A stretch of DNA of 64,000 bases, from positions 26,834,710 to 26,898,709 of the forward strand of contig JABAKD010000002.1 in the NCBI GenBank assembly GCA_012845835.1, written 5' to 3'. Every line of letters begins with the position of its first letter. Position 1 is the first letter of the stretch. Below are positions 1 to 12,970 of the stretch, piece by piece. A model generated the notes under the pieces. That model worked only from the letters and a program-made list of their open reading frames with translations. It was not told where the DNA came from and did not search any database. The position numbers and the translations under genes were made by a program. The DNA is from Undaria pinnatifida (Eukaryota > Sar > Phaeophyceae > Laminariales > Alariaceae).

Positions 1-17
1 ATGTATATACGGTACTG

Positions 18-1085
18 ACCCCTCTATAGTGCAGGTTGAATAGTGCAGGTGCCCGGTATAGCGCAGGTAAAATATCTGGACACAGGGCCCTCGATAGTGC
101 AGGACCTGCACTATTGAGGCAGATCCCGCTATAGTGCAGGTTAGGCACCACGGTGCCCCGCAATAGTGCAGGTTGAGCACACACACGGACAGGCAAACAG
201 CGGACAGACGCAACACAGAAACGAGGGTACACGTGCTGCTGCAGACCCGAAGAGCTCTACGCAGCGCAGAGAGGCGCACCGTGCGTTATGCGGACGGTGA
301 ACTGTGCCATCGACAAGACAGAACGCCGCGAACCTCTCATGGTCACATCTGTCAGGGAGGATGTGGCGGGCGGCTCCACGGTAATTGCGGCAGCATGTTT
401 GACGACCACGAAACGAAGCGCATCTGCAACACGTGCGCCGTCGAGGCTGGCAGGCGCAAAGCGACACCAGCTGAGGGTGCTGGGGCGGGACCATCTCAAC
501 GCCCGAAGAAAACGAAGGGGTTCTGGTTCTCGTGCGCGGCCGGACAACAACGCGAAGCTTGAGATTCTCGAGTTTGTCGCGACGTTATGAGGGCGAGGGG
601 TACATGGTGGTTTGTTTTTCTTGCGGTGCGCTTCCTGTCGTGTTTGTCTTGGTTTGTTTGTGTTTTTTTTTTTTTTGCAACATCGAAGCGGGTGCGCCAG
701 GCAGACACGAGAGAGTTTTGTCACCACGAGGGCGGGGGCCAGTAGTACATAGTTGCTCATTTTTTTGCAGTGTGCTTCCTGTCGTGTTTCTTTTTTTGTT
801 TTTCTTTTTCTATCTTGCAACATCGAAGGAAGGCAACGAGGACTGAGATTTACCTTCGTCCACTATTAACACATAGTTTCGATCCATTTCGTACTCTGTT
901 AGCCCCGCAAAGCGTGAGCGCCACACCATGAAGTCAAAGATTGCCTCATCTTGCACTATTGAGGGATATTCAACACCTCAATAGTGCCGAACCTGCACTA
1001 TTGAGGCACTCTTATGAGTAGTGCCGATGCCCGCTATAGTGCAGGTAACATCTCTGGACACATCCCCTGCACTATAGCGGGCCCA
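18..1085. mobile_element. ~1.07-kb TIR element (CTATAGTGCAGG family)
   Basis: Inverted ends CCCTCTATAGTGCAGG (left) and CCTGCACTATAGCGGG (right), flanked by GTACTG at 12-17 and 1086-1091. Both subterminal zones carry clusters of TATAGTGCAGG words and a TCTGGACAC block. The interior has no recognisable protein. Confidence 0.6.
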
Positions 1086-1120
1086 GTACTGTATGCCCTT
1101 TTTAGCGGTGTACATAAGGC

Positions 1121-1550
1121 ATGCACCCCTACCCAAAGTACTGAATTTTATATGTACGCAACAGCTGGTACACCCCCCTTATGATACTGTGGCTAGGTTA
1201 CGGCCTAGGCTTCTGGTTGGGTTGGGACGTGGTACCAGGTGTATCGGTTCATTTGTACTGCTGTGCTACTTAAAGTCCGTTCAAAAAAGTATGTATGCGC
1301 GCCTAATGAATGTACGAAGTACTACTACAGCAGTAGCAGTAGTAGCAGTAGCAGCAGTGTACTGATATACCTGGTACCAGGACTACTACAGCAGTAGCAG
1401 CAGTAGTAGCAGTAGCAGCAGAGTACTTATACACCTGGTACCAGGTCCCAACCCGACCAGAAGGCTAAGCCCTAACCTAGCCTTGAAAATTGTAGGGGGT
1501 AGAATCGGGGTGTGTACATATAAAATTCAGGACTTTGGGTAGGGGTGCAT
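1121..1550. mobile_element. Fold-back element with ~120-bp arms
   Basis: Left arm ATGCACCCCTACCCAAAGTA...GGTACCAGGTGTAT (1121-1243) is the inverted complement of 1431-1550. The 190-bp loop has a tandemly doubled CAG/TAG-rich block (1315-1440). Confidence 0.75.
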
Positions 1551-2120
1551 GGCTCACGTACAGCGATAAGGGTCGCTAAGGGTGTACTTCGTATTTTTTT
1601 TTTCGCCCCGAAGCGGTCACCTCTTCGCCCTTTTCCGTGGCGGACCGCACAGCAAAAATCAACCTTGCACGCGAGTGCGAGAGTAAGTACAGGTAGGTGT
1701 GCATGACTTATATGCACACCTATGTATACCAAAATTTCGGTACCATGGTGATAGACACAATAATGTAGGACACCCCCCTGTCGAAGATGTCGGACACTCC
1801 TCGAGGGGTTACATACAGCAGCAGTTTGTCTGCAGGGCTAAGCAGAAGAGCTCAGTAGAGCTTACCACTTATTCGAGAAAATGGTTGACGCACACTGTGT
1901 ACGAGACGAACGGGGTTTCATCCTATCATCGTACGTGGGCATCTACTCGTATGATGGGGCAGTTCTCGAGTAGGATTGGGCTGCGCGCGGGTCGTACAAC
2001 TCCTTGTACGTGGAGAGGCCGCACTGCTGTAGCACTAACTGCAACACCACCTTGCAAAAATCTTCGTGCGGCACCGCCGTCTGGTTGGTCGATGCTGGTC
2101 ATTTTGTAAAAGTGTTTTGA

Positions 2121-2195
2121 GGACGCCAGCTGCGAAATCGACGAATTTAGGGTCAATACTCATCTTTGCAAGCTGCGTTGTTGGTACTTGTGATA
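2121..2195 (+). repeat. Structured motif copy
   Basis: GACGCCAGCTGCGAAATCGA, CGAATTTAGGGTCAATACTC, ATCTTTGCAAGCTGCG, then TTGTTGGTACTTGTGATATA, a tail shared with the 57119 copy. Confidence 0.65.
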
Positions 2196-3186
2196 TACTA
2201 CTATGTGGTCATTTTTCCGACCTATTTTTAGGGCGGGAGGGGAGCGCCAACGAGGTGGACAGCCGAACTTGAGCTCCCAAAGGGACGGGGTTGTGTTAGG
2301 GTTTGGAGTTCGGGTGGAATCGCGCCGACGTGCATGATATGACCCGAAGATGTGTTTTGCCCGAGTTTAATTGCAACGCGGTGTTGCAGTCAGAGGCACC
2401 CTGCGTGTGGATGTAGCTCGGACATCAAATTTATCTGGTTTATCCCCACCCAAGCAGCAGTGGTCGATGCTTTTCGTTACCGTTTTTTTTTTAGTCGTCT
2501 TGCTTCGCTCTGTACTTGAGTAACCGTTTTGGAACTGCGCCCACTATTTGGATACAAATGACTTGGAATTTGTGTGGAATAAATTGTGCGGCTCTTATAC
2601 CACTCTGGGCGTAAATGTAAGGACCGTTTGGTTTTCATATTTATACCGCAGCGGTCTTTATATTCGCGCCCACCGTGATACGTAGGGTTAACAAACTCTT
2701 GATCCCCACTTCCATCCCGGATGCGAGGGTCTATGGTCATACTTCGTACACGACAATGACCATGAATGAAATGAGTACCCTCCCCCCCCCCCCCTTGCAG
2801 AGCTTCGCGCTTGGCGCAAGCAATGTCTTCCTCGTAGGCGCGAACGCTACTTGCTTCGTTTTGGCATGTAGGAATGCGAGGGTCTGTGGTATTTCAGACT
2901 ACGGCCGTGCATGACAACGCTTGCCCCCCCCCCCCCCCCCCCCTCCCTCCCCACGCTCTCGATTATTTCTTGTATTGCCGTTTTAGCGCTTGCTCCACCC
3001 CGGCTAGCTGGCTGGCTTGCTTGCTGGCTGGCTGGCTTGCACGTGGAGGAAGCTCTTGCCTGAGAGGAGGAGGAAGAGGAGGGCGAAGGGAGGGTTTCCT
3101 CTATTTTTTTTTTTTTGTTTTCCCCTGAGGGGCGTTTTATTTACAGCGACATACCGCCAAGTTTTGTGGCGTCGTGTTTTGTGGCG

Positions 3187-3330
3187 ATGGCACGGCCACG
3201 GCGAAGGAGGGAAAGCAAAATACCTCCAGGGAAAAGAAGGGGGGGGGTGGGGCTGTTGCTGCTGGTGCGGCGGCTGTGGTTTGGGGCTCTCGGGGCCGCC
3301 TGCGCTGGAGCGTTCCCGGAATGTTATGCG
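3187..3330 (+). CDS. ST-A exon 1: N-terminal signal anchor
   Basis: ATG at 3187 opens 48 codons: an arginine/lysine-rich stretch, then a hydrophobic segment (VGLLLLVRRLWFGALGAA) ending in ECYA, followed by donor GTGAGA at 3331. Phase 0 matches the start of exon 2. The end resembles the candidate ST-B exon 1, which also ends ECFA before GTGAGA. No upstream in-frame ATG exists. The call rests on this similarity and on phase, so it is an inference. Confidence 0.6.
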
Positions 3331-6300
3331 GTGAGAATTTGTGTTTTTGTGTGCGTGTGTTGGTGTTCTGTGTTTTGTGCTCTACTGTGCGGTGTGTAGC
3401 GCTTGTTGTGTATGCTGTGTTGTGCTGTGTGTGAGGTGTGGTTTGTGTGTTGTGTGTTGTCGATTGTGTGTTATTGTGCGTGTTGTGCGTGTTGTGAGTA
3501 CCCAAATATGTGTTATTTTTGAGCTGTGCGTGTTGTGTGTTGTTGTGTGCTGCTTGTTGGGTTGTGTACCGTGCGCTGTCTTTCATCGCAATCGCGTATT
3601 TCCTGACGCGTGCAGCGGTAGAGACGGACCGCGTTTTTTTCTGAGGTTCCCCACTGCAGGAGGTCTCCCAAAAATGTTTTGGAGGGAGAAAAAATAAAAC
3701 TGCTATCGGATATGAAAAATCCCATGGCCTGTGTACATATACAACGATAAATCATGCAAAAAAATAGCCCACTGCTGTACCCGGTAGGTCCGACGATTTT
3801 GGGTTACAGCCCTTCAGAGCCTCAAAACCCGTCCCTATACTAAATCCAAGTAATTTATAACCCCTTCAGAGCCCCAAAACCCGTCCCTACACTAGATCCA
3901 AGTAATTTATTTATAACCCCTTCAGAGCCCCAAAACCCGTCCCTATACTGAATCTAAGTAATTTATAACCGCTTAGAGCCCTCTACTAAATCCAAGTACT
4001 TTATAACCCCTACAGAGCCCCAAAACCCGTCCCTATACTGAATCCAAGTACTTTATAACCCCTTCAGAGCCCCAAAACCCGTCCCTGTACTAAGTTCAAG
4101 TAATTTATAACCCCTTCAGAGCCCCAAAACCCGTCCCTATACTAAATCCAAGTACTTTATAACCCCTTCAGAGCCCCAAAACCCGTCCCTGTACTAAGTT
4201 CAAGTAATTTATAACCCCTTCAGAGCCCCAAAACCCGTCCCTATACTAAATCCAAGCAATTTATAACCCCTTCAGAGCCCCAAAACGCGTCCCTATAATC
4301 AATCCAAGTAATTTTGTCCCCGAAAACGGGTTTCCAGTTGTAAAGGCGTTAAGGAGCCCCCGTTAGTCTGAAACGATTTCATGCCAAAAAGCTGTATACC
4401 TTGACGTCTTCACTACTGGAAATCCTTTTGGGCGACAAATTTACTTGAAGTTAGTATAGGGAGGGATTTTGGGGCTCTCGAGGGGTTGATACCTGTATCG
4501 TAGCACGCGTCTTCTGCATTCCCGACGACATCCGGCGCTCTCAACCGGCACGAGATTTGTTCATGCACTATCCCCCCGGAACCCATCCACTAACTGGTCC
4601 ACGACGTGTGTGCGCTTTGCCGCCAGCTGTTCACGTCCAGCGCCGAAGATGGCCCGCCGAAGTACTGCACCGTGTTCACCTACATGGCCAAGAGCGGGGG
4701 CTCGAGCGTGAAGCAGCAGTTGGTCCGGACCAGCAGGCTCGAACACGCGAAGCACCCAGGTATGAGAGCAAGGGCGGGACGAGGGATTGGGGGGGGGTGG
4801 GGGGGGGGGCGGGGGGGGGGGGGGGCGGGGGGGGGGGGGGCGGACGGGCGGTTCGGAGGAGGAGGGGGTAATCATTTGTGGTGTACCAGTACGGGATATG
4901 GCTGTAGTGTGTCAGAAGATAGTCCGTCGCACTTCTGCCATGCTCGGACGGACCACGTCGGCTTTCTACCACTAGGCAGACATTGCTTGCACCAAGCGAG
5001 GCCGGTGGGAGGAGGGGTGGGGGGGATGGGCGTGGAAACGAAACTGGGGCGGAAGTTCGGACACAGAGCGGTGTTTTGATATTTTGATGCTTGGATAACT
5101 TTGTGTTTCGATACCTGGTATATGGTATGAGTATGTACAGGCCAGAATCGATTCCTTATTTGTGATTTGTGATGACCTGATGCCCAATCACCGATTTTGA
5201 GACAACCGATTTTTGCGATTGAGAGAGCCGAGGTAATGATCGAGAGGACTGGCGTAGGTGACTTGAGAAGACCGATTATTGATTCAGAGAACCGGTTCGC
5301 GATTTGAGGGAACCGGTTCTCGATTCCAGATAGCCGCGCTGCCTTGTTTAGAAGGCTTGTAAAGTTGCCAAGTTGTAAAACGCCAGCGGGATTGCAAAGC
5401 TCGCCAGCTACTCTTTTTGACGGGTTCCACGGCAGTCAGGCAAGTACACTACACCCCATCTCTACCGCAGTGGTTCTTCTCCCACCCCACCCGAAACGAA
5501 TCGCCCCTGCTGACCTCTCCAGGTGTTTGCGAGTCCGACGGCCGCGCTCCCGCTAGCGGCTGTATCGACGCTCTCTACAACTCCGCGGTTATTTTTGGGC
5601 ACGGCGAATATTTAAGGTGATGAAGGCGGCAAGAGTGCCTGTGTAAGAAACGAAATATCTGAATCCGCACCCCTGTTTCCGAGGCACGGCGCTCTCTACA
5701 ACTCCGCGGTTATTTTTGGGCATGGCGAATATTTAAGGTGATGAAGACGGCAAGAGTACCTGTGTAAGAAACGAAATATCTGAATCCGCACCCCTGTTTC
5801 CGAGGCACGTCGCAGACAGGGGGTGCCCTCGTAAAACCATGCAAAAGATTAGGAAATAGAAGTCACCCGGCGGTTATTTTTTGGGGCAAAAAGAAGAAAA
5901 AAAAAAAAAAAAAAGCATGGCAAACGTGTACGGTGAAAAAACAAGAGTTGTGTGCGACCTTGTTTTTTGTTTTGGTGCGTCAAGGCATATTTTGGGCCTT
6001 AACCTCTTTCGAGCCCCCAAACCCCTCCCTATACCACTTCCAAGTAATTTGTCCCCGAAAATGGATGCCAGTTGTAAAGGCGTTAACCCGCTACCTGGTA
6101 GTTGTTGTGTCAAGGCCTCTTATGGTGCTAATGTCAAGGGTTCTTTTTTCAGTGTCAAGGCCTCTTTTGACCTAAACATACTAGTTTTAGTGTCCAGGCC
6201 TTCTTTCGGCCTTATTAACAATAATATACTACAATATTAGTGCCATAGCCTTTTTTTCGCCTCTAGACCGGGGGAGATCTTAAACCACCCCCCATCCCCG

Positions 6301-9300
6301 GGTTTCCGGTTCGCTCTAATCTCTAGGTATGTTTTCAGTGCAGTAAATTACGCCGCATTTTTGACACGCTGCATTCCGACCTCCAACCACAGGATGCCTC
6401 AGCAGACACACGGGTCTTCACGCAGAGTGATTCTATTCAGATTTTGGCCGTCCGCGCTTTTTCAACAGAAGTCTGCACGTGGACTTTGAGGTGCTGCAGT
6501 GGCCCAAAATCGTGGAAATTCGTAAGGCACAACATTAGACGAAAAAGCAACCTTACCCTTCACTTGGCGTGAGGGCAGCTAGATCTTATCACGCATCACT
6601 CATCGCTCATCACTCATTACTCCTCACAAGAAACCACAGCCCGCGAATTTGAGACGCGCTTACTGTTTTGAGGTGCGTAAGGGCATCGGGTGAAACGGGC
6701 AGCAGTCGCAGGCAGCCAGAAATGACTCGCTCGCGAGGTGATTTCTTGAAGTCAAGTTTGCCAGCCAGCATCATCTCGCCAAAACATCGATAATTTGCTC
6801 CAAAACCCACGATTTTGATACGTTTTGCGAGTTGATAGCATGTGCTACGATTACGACGGCTGCAACACGCGCACGAAGAAACGGCTTTCACCAAAAATTG
6901 CTGGGGTGTTCGCGGATGTTTTGAAACGCTACTGCTGTGCGTACATGCGTACCCTACGAAGGTGTGGACGGGAAAAAGTCATCGCCGTTTGAGGTCGTAG
7001 TCAAGTCTTGGGCTAGTAGAAAAAGGAGAAAAGGGCGGAAAAGCTACCTGGTTTCAAGGTACATTATATGAATTTCTTTATAAGATGGTGAGACTTTTCG
7101 ATCCGACAAAAGTGGATGCTTGCTTGCTAAAACTCTCAACTCCATTTCCAAGTTTTTTTTTATGTTTTAGCGGAAAGCCTATTATTGAATATTCGCGCCT
7201 GCTTGACGAAAAAATACCCTTAGGGATCCCCCGCGGCCGTAATATATACTAGTTTTAGTGTAAAGGCCTCGTTTGGCCTTGGCGTATTACAGCAGTAGTT
7301 TTTAATGTCAAGGCCCCTTTTGGCCTTAATATGGTAGCTTTGGCATGGCGTCGGTCAGTCAAACGGTGAAACCGTGGTCTCCTATCGTATTTGCTCCGTA
7401 GTCCCCACCTGCTTCCGCCGACGTTGTTATTTGTAGGAGACCGGTCTTATTGCGCGCGTCCAGGCCTTCTTTTGGCCTTAATATACTATATTTAGTGTAT
7501 GGGGCGGTTAGTCAAGGGGCCAAAGCGTCAAGTCTTCTTTTTGGTCTTAGTATACAAGTTTTAGTGTAGGGGGCGGTCAAGCAAGGGGTCAAAGAGTCAG
7601 AGCCCATTTTGGCCGCAATATACTAGTTGTAGTGTAGGAGGCAGTTAAGGACGGCCAGTAAAAGCAGTCAAACCTCGGTCTCCTAGCTGGTTTGCTCCCC
7701 GCTCTCCACGTGCCCTCCTCAAATATGCCGTTGGTGCATAGGAGACGGGTCTTTTTGGACGCGTCCGAGGCCTTCTTTGGCCTTAATATACACTATTTAG
7801 TGTAGGGGGCGGTCAGTCAAGGGAATAAAGCGTCAAGGCCTCTTCTTCGCCCTACTATACTAGTTTTAGTGTCTGGGGCGGTCGGTCAAGGCGTCAAGCC
7901 TTTATTGGCCTTAATATACTAGTTGTAGTGTAGGGGGGGTCAGTAAGGAGACCAAAGCGTCAAAGCCTCTTTTGACCGTCATATACGAGCTTGAGTGAAG
8001 GGGGCGGTCAGGGACGGTCCTCCGTGACGGGATCAAACCGCGGTCTCCCATTAATAATAGCATATTTTGGGTGCGAGCGTTTCGTTGGAACGGGCTGTTC
8101 CTCTTGGCGATGGCAGTTGTGCCGCTCTGTCCGCCCCTCTGTGCGGCCACTCGTGGATCTTTCGTGTATGTATATTTTGAAAGAAACTTCTTGACGCGTC
8201 AGCTATGAGACGGGTGATAATGGAATGCCAAAAGTTTCAAATTCCCGAAGATCTCAGCCAAACTTTGCCCGACGGTCGCCGATGGGCCCAACTTGGCAGA
8301 TTTTTTTCTTTTTTTAACTTTCCAGAATTCCGGAAAAAACGATTTCTCGCGGCGACCTTGGCCAACATCCGCCTGAGCAAATTCTCAAGCAGATCTTGGG
8401 TTAGACGCGGCTTAATTTCGTGTTCTACACACACTTCGTTCGACGAACTCAACGACGGCGTCGTGAACCCTGAACGTGGCGAGCTCGTTAGGGGCTCCGA
8501 CCCCCTCATGATGTACATGTACAGCGCTCACTCTACGGCTGGTGATTTGTGGCGGGCGCCGATCAGGCTTCTGTTAAGAACACATTTTATAAAACTATTT
8601 TCAGGACGTCAGGTGTGAGTTCGACGAATTTCGGGTCAGTGCTCATATTTTTAAGCTGCTTGGTACTGGTAATATACAATGTGGGTAAATTCTTCTTAAT
8701 GGGAGGGGTCCTATTCTTTTATAAAAAAAATGTTTTTCTCCACGACAATGATTGGCGTTGGTATTTTTGCTTCAGGTGGGGAAATTTGAAGTAGCTCTAA
8801 CATCATATATTTTTTATATATATTTATTTCTGTGGTTTCCACCATATTACTTTACCATGTGTATGGTGGATGGTTTGCGGATGGATGGCTTGGTCAGGGT
8901 TGTTGGTACTTGTGGTCAAGTGCGTACGTAAGTTTTCTCTACCTGGGGGTGGTCTTGTTATTTTGTTTTTTTTCACTGTGGTGGCGGGTTTTGGTACACA
9001 TCGGGAGTATGAAGACAGTAGCAGCGATCTACCAGGTAATAGATATCATGCAAAAGTCCCACCCTAAAAAAACAAAACAAAACAAAACAAAAACCAACTA
9101 ACAAACAAGAACAAAAAAAAAACGCTTGTCACCATAACGTTTTACATGTAAACACATTTGGCGGCTGGTGTGTAGAAAACTGAGACAAAAAATCTTTATC
9201 GTCTCCCAACGGGCGAAAAACAGAATTTTGAGAGGATTTGACGGAAGACCACAATACAACACAAGCAACCTCTCACGCCCTAGGGCATGGATCGAGATGA

Positions 9301-12300
9301 ACTCTTCAGCGCTGTCATCTACACTCTTGTGACCTTGTCCGGAACGAAAAGGAGTGCCCATGGATAGTCTATCTTGAGATCGAAGGTAAATCGTGTTTGG
9401 TGGGCAGTGTTTATCAAGGCTTGATGACAAAAAGACATGTCATAGTCACCTTTTGGACCGCATGACCAAAGAAAAGAGCCAGAAAGAAAACATTCGGTCG
9501 TTTTTTCCCCATGGCGACGTTACCCGGAATCTTTCAGCAAATAACCCCCCAAAAAAATGTCAAGAAACTTGTTGGCCAAACTATTGACTTTCCGTTGTCA
9601 TCGGTCTTGGAGTGCGATAAATTTAGGGTCGATAGTCATCTTTGCAAGCTGCGTGATACACCTGCCGCTCGTTTGTCCTACGGGTGTTGTCAGGGTGAAT
9701 TTTGTTCTCGCGAGCGAACCAGTGCTTTTATTTTGATGGCGTATCTACCCGATTTTTCTTGGATTACCCCTGAGGGTGTCGGGCGGGGGCGGGGGGGGGC
9801 AAGGTACACGACGCGCTCCTGTGCCTTCCTCGGGGCCGCGTTGTGTTGTTTTCTGCTCGCGAGGAAAGCGATGGTTTGATATTGGTGATGAAGCCAGGCC
9901 CCTCGTGGAATATTTGTGTATTTGTGCTTCGTAGGTAGTTGTTGTTTTTTTTTCTCGCGAGCGAAGAGGTGCTTTGATTTTGATGGTAGTCCCACCCCGC
10001 CGGTTGTGGGTCATTTGTTATTTGCATGTGTGTGCATGTGTGTTTTGCCAAGAGAATAGCGATGGTTTGCGTTTGATGGTGATCCCACCCCCTGTCTCTT
10101 GCTTCCTCCTCTTGCCATGCGTGGGATGATTTTGGCACCAACGCGATGTTAAACAACGACCACAACGACGACGACGACGAAACTGACAATAACGACATCA
10201 ACAACGACACCACCACCACCACCACCACCACCACCACCACCACCACCACCACCGCCACCACCATCACCACCACCACCACCACCACCACCACCACCACATC
10301 CAACACCAACAACACCAACAACAACAACAACGACGACGACGACGACTGACAACAACACCAACAGAATACCCGGTAGACACATCGGGCGCCAGTGCGAGTA
10401 CTTCACCATCATGAGGCACCCGATCGACCGCCTGGTGTCAGCTTTCTTCTCCTGCCCCGAGAGACGGAACGTTCTCGCAAGGCCAGACAAGGTATGACGC
10501 GCAGAAGGGATCTGCCACGCAGTAGCGGAAGTACCTCTGCCGCCTTGGGTTGTGAGTTGCGTACCCACACTAATAGTAAGTTGTTGGCTAGTTTTTCGTG
10601 GGCTTGGCAGTACAGTTTGTTTTCAGTCGGGAAACTTAGAGGCGGGATTCTTTCTCGTTGTACGCTGACTGTGGCATTTTCTGGCTCGCGCGTGTGTGTA
10701 CTGTACGTTTTTGTTGATAAAAACACGTGCAGTCAGCAAATCGAATGCGAATCGACGAGGGAAGAAATAGTTGGAGTCTCCTCGCCATAAAAATGAAGGC
10801 GCGTACAGTAGTGGGGAGGGGGGAGAAGAGTCTGTTGGTGATCCCGGATCTAAGTTACGACTAGTGAGGGCGAAGGAGAAAATAAAACGTGCGAAGAAAA
10901 TAGAAGGGGTGAGCAAAAAGAATACCAAAAACGTTTTACATTTTTTTGTCCAAGAAGTGTCGCCCTTCCGCCATTTGGGCCGAGGGGCCGGCCCTATTCC
11001 CTGAAAGTTACCGGAAGGTTGACGGCAGTCTTGCCCCTTGACGGATAGCCGTCAAGCCGAGGAACTACACACACTAACTCTAGTATGACAGGTCGAAAGA
11101 CGCCTTGACAGGCCAAAGCTAGACCGTCACCCGACATATTTTTTGTCCTCTAGTTGTAGTAGCTATTGGCCTTTAAAGGAAACTTCAATCACTGAAGGTA
11201 GTATGATAAGTCCAAAGACGCCTTGACGGGTCAAGACTAGACCGTCAACCGGCGTGTTTGTTCCTTCGTCGTACTAGCTGTCGGCCTTTTCTGGGCCCAG
11301 GTTCAGGGATAAAAACAAGTAAAGAACGCGCTCTATTATATCGTATAGAGAGAAAAAAAACAGAGAGTGAGGTCCGTTGTCATAGACTTCATCGCCCGCC
11401 GACTGGTTGTGTAAGCGGCCAGCACACGATAGTTAACCTACGCGAATGCCACGCAATTCGTGTAGTTTCCGCTCGCCCCCTTTTTGAGGCCCGGGTATGT
11501 CGACCACGGATATTTTTTTGAAGTTGGAGAGGAAAATACTTGGGAAATTTTTTGGGTGGATTTTTTTTTTGAGTGTTTCTGCTTCAGGGTTAAGAAAGAA
11601 AACGGCTGATCTCATTGCTCCGCGCAGGGTACAAGGTAGTAGTGCTTTTTTACGATTCGATGGTTTTGATTTCGTGTTGTGCGTCATGCCCGTTCTTTTC
11701 AGTGGTGCGGAGACGTAGAGATGGAGGAGCCGATGTCCAGTCGGTTGCTGAGTTACGCCACAGATCGGTGGACGAACCTGGCGTTCCAGCAGATGATGCA
11801 GTCCTTCGTGTGCCCAACGTGGCTCCTCCACCTTTGTGCAGACGACCCTCAGGTGAGAGCTTCCCCCCCCCCCCCCCTTCCCCTCCGGGTGACGTACATT
11901 TTGGTTGAGTGCCCCATGGGGTGCACTATGGGCTAATCCCCCCCCCCCCCCTCACCATGCGATGCCCCCCCCTCCCTCGTCCATGGTCAGATGACAAAGG
12001 CAAGGAACAAATGAGCATCCCCCCCCCCCCTCCTCTCCGGGTGTTTGATGTATTAGTTGGGTGTCCCATGGGGTACACTGTGGAGTTACCCCCCCCCCCC
12101 CCTGTTCCCCTCCGGGTGATGTACATTGGTTGAGTGCCCCATGAGGTACACTGTGGGTTGGGTTCCCCCCGTGGGATGCCCCCCGCCGCCTGGTCAATAG
12201 TCAGATGAACTAAGGCTAGCAACAGATGAGTACGCCCCCCCCCCCCCCCCCCCCCCCCTCCCCTCCGGGTGATTGGTATACATTAATTGGGTGCCACGTA

Positions 12301-12899
12301 GGATACACAATTGGATATTCCTGACATGCAAACAGTTCTTATGTAGTATATGGAAGAAGCGTAATGAGCGCCGAAATGTTGGAGGTGTCTCTATTAGGAG
12401 TAGGAACGGTGCTCCGTCTCGAAAGGGATGCGTGGTCAATGGTCAAATGACTAAGGCAAGCAACAAATGTGTACGCCCCCCCCCTCAACATGCCCCCCCG
12501 TAGAATCCCCCCCTTAACATCCCCCCCCTAACACTCCCCTCCGGGTGATGTGCACTGTCTTGAATGTTTTCTCACTTACCTCGCATAGGCGGCCCACACA
12601 TTTTTTTGTTTTGTGTTCCGTAAGTTATCCCAGATGTTTTCGTGCTTGCCTTGCGTAGGAGGTTCTACAGTAGTAGCATATGCGAGGGTTAGACGGCTAG
12701 CGAGTAGGTGTCTCCAGTAGCATATGCAAGGCCGACAGTAACGTATCAAGTACCGGGTGCAGTCGATATGGTGCACCATGGAAGTGTCCCACGATATGCC
12801 ACATGAGGTTTACGTCATGGGGTACCCCATGGGGCATCCAGTTACTGCTGAACATATTCCACCTCCTCCCCCCCCCCTTTGTATGTGGGTGCGCGAGGG

Positions 12900-12970
<71 letters not shown>

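Larger units (their letters stand above)
1..3186. other. 5' flank of ST-A: repeats only
   Basis: Besides the TIR and fold-back elements, 1560-3186 contains a structured motif copy (2121), homopyrimidine runs at 2780-2790 and 2924-2950, and no supported exon upstream of 3187. Confidence 0.5.
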
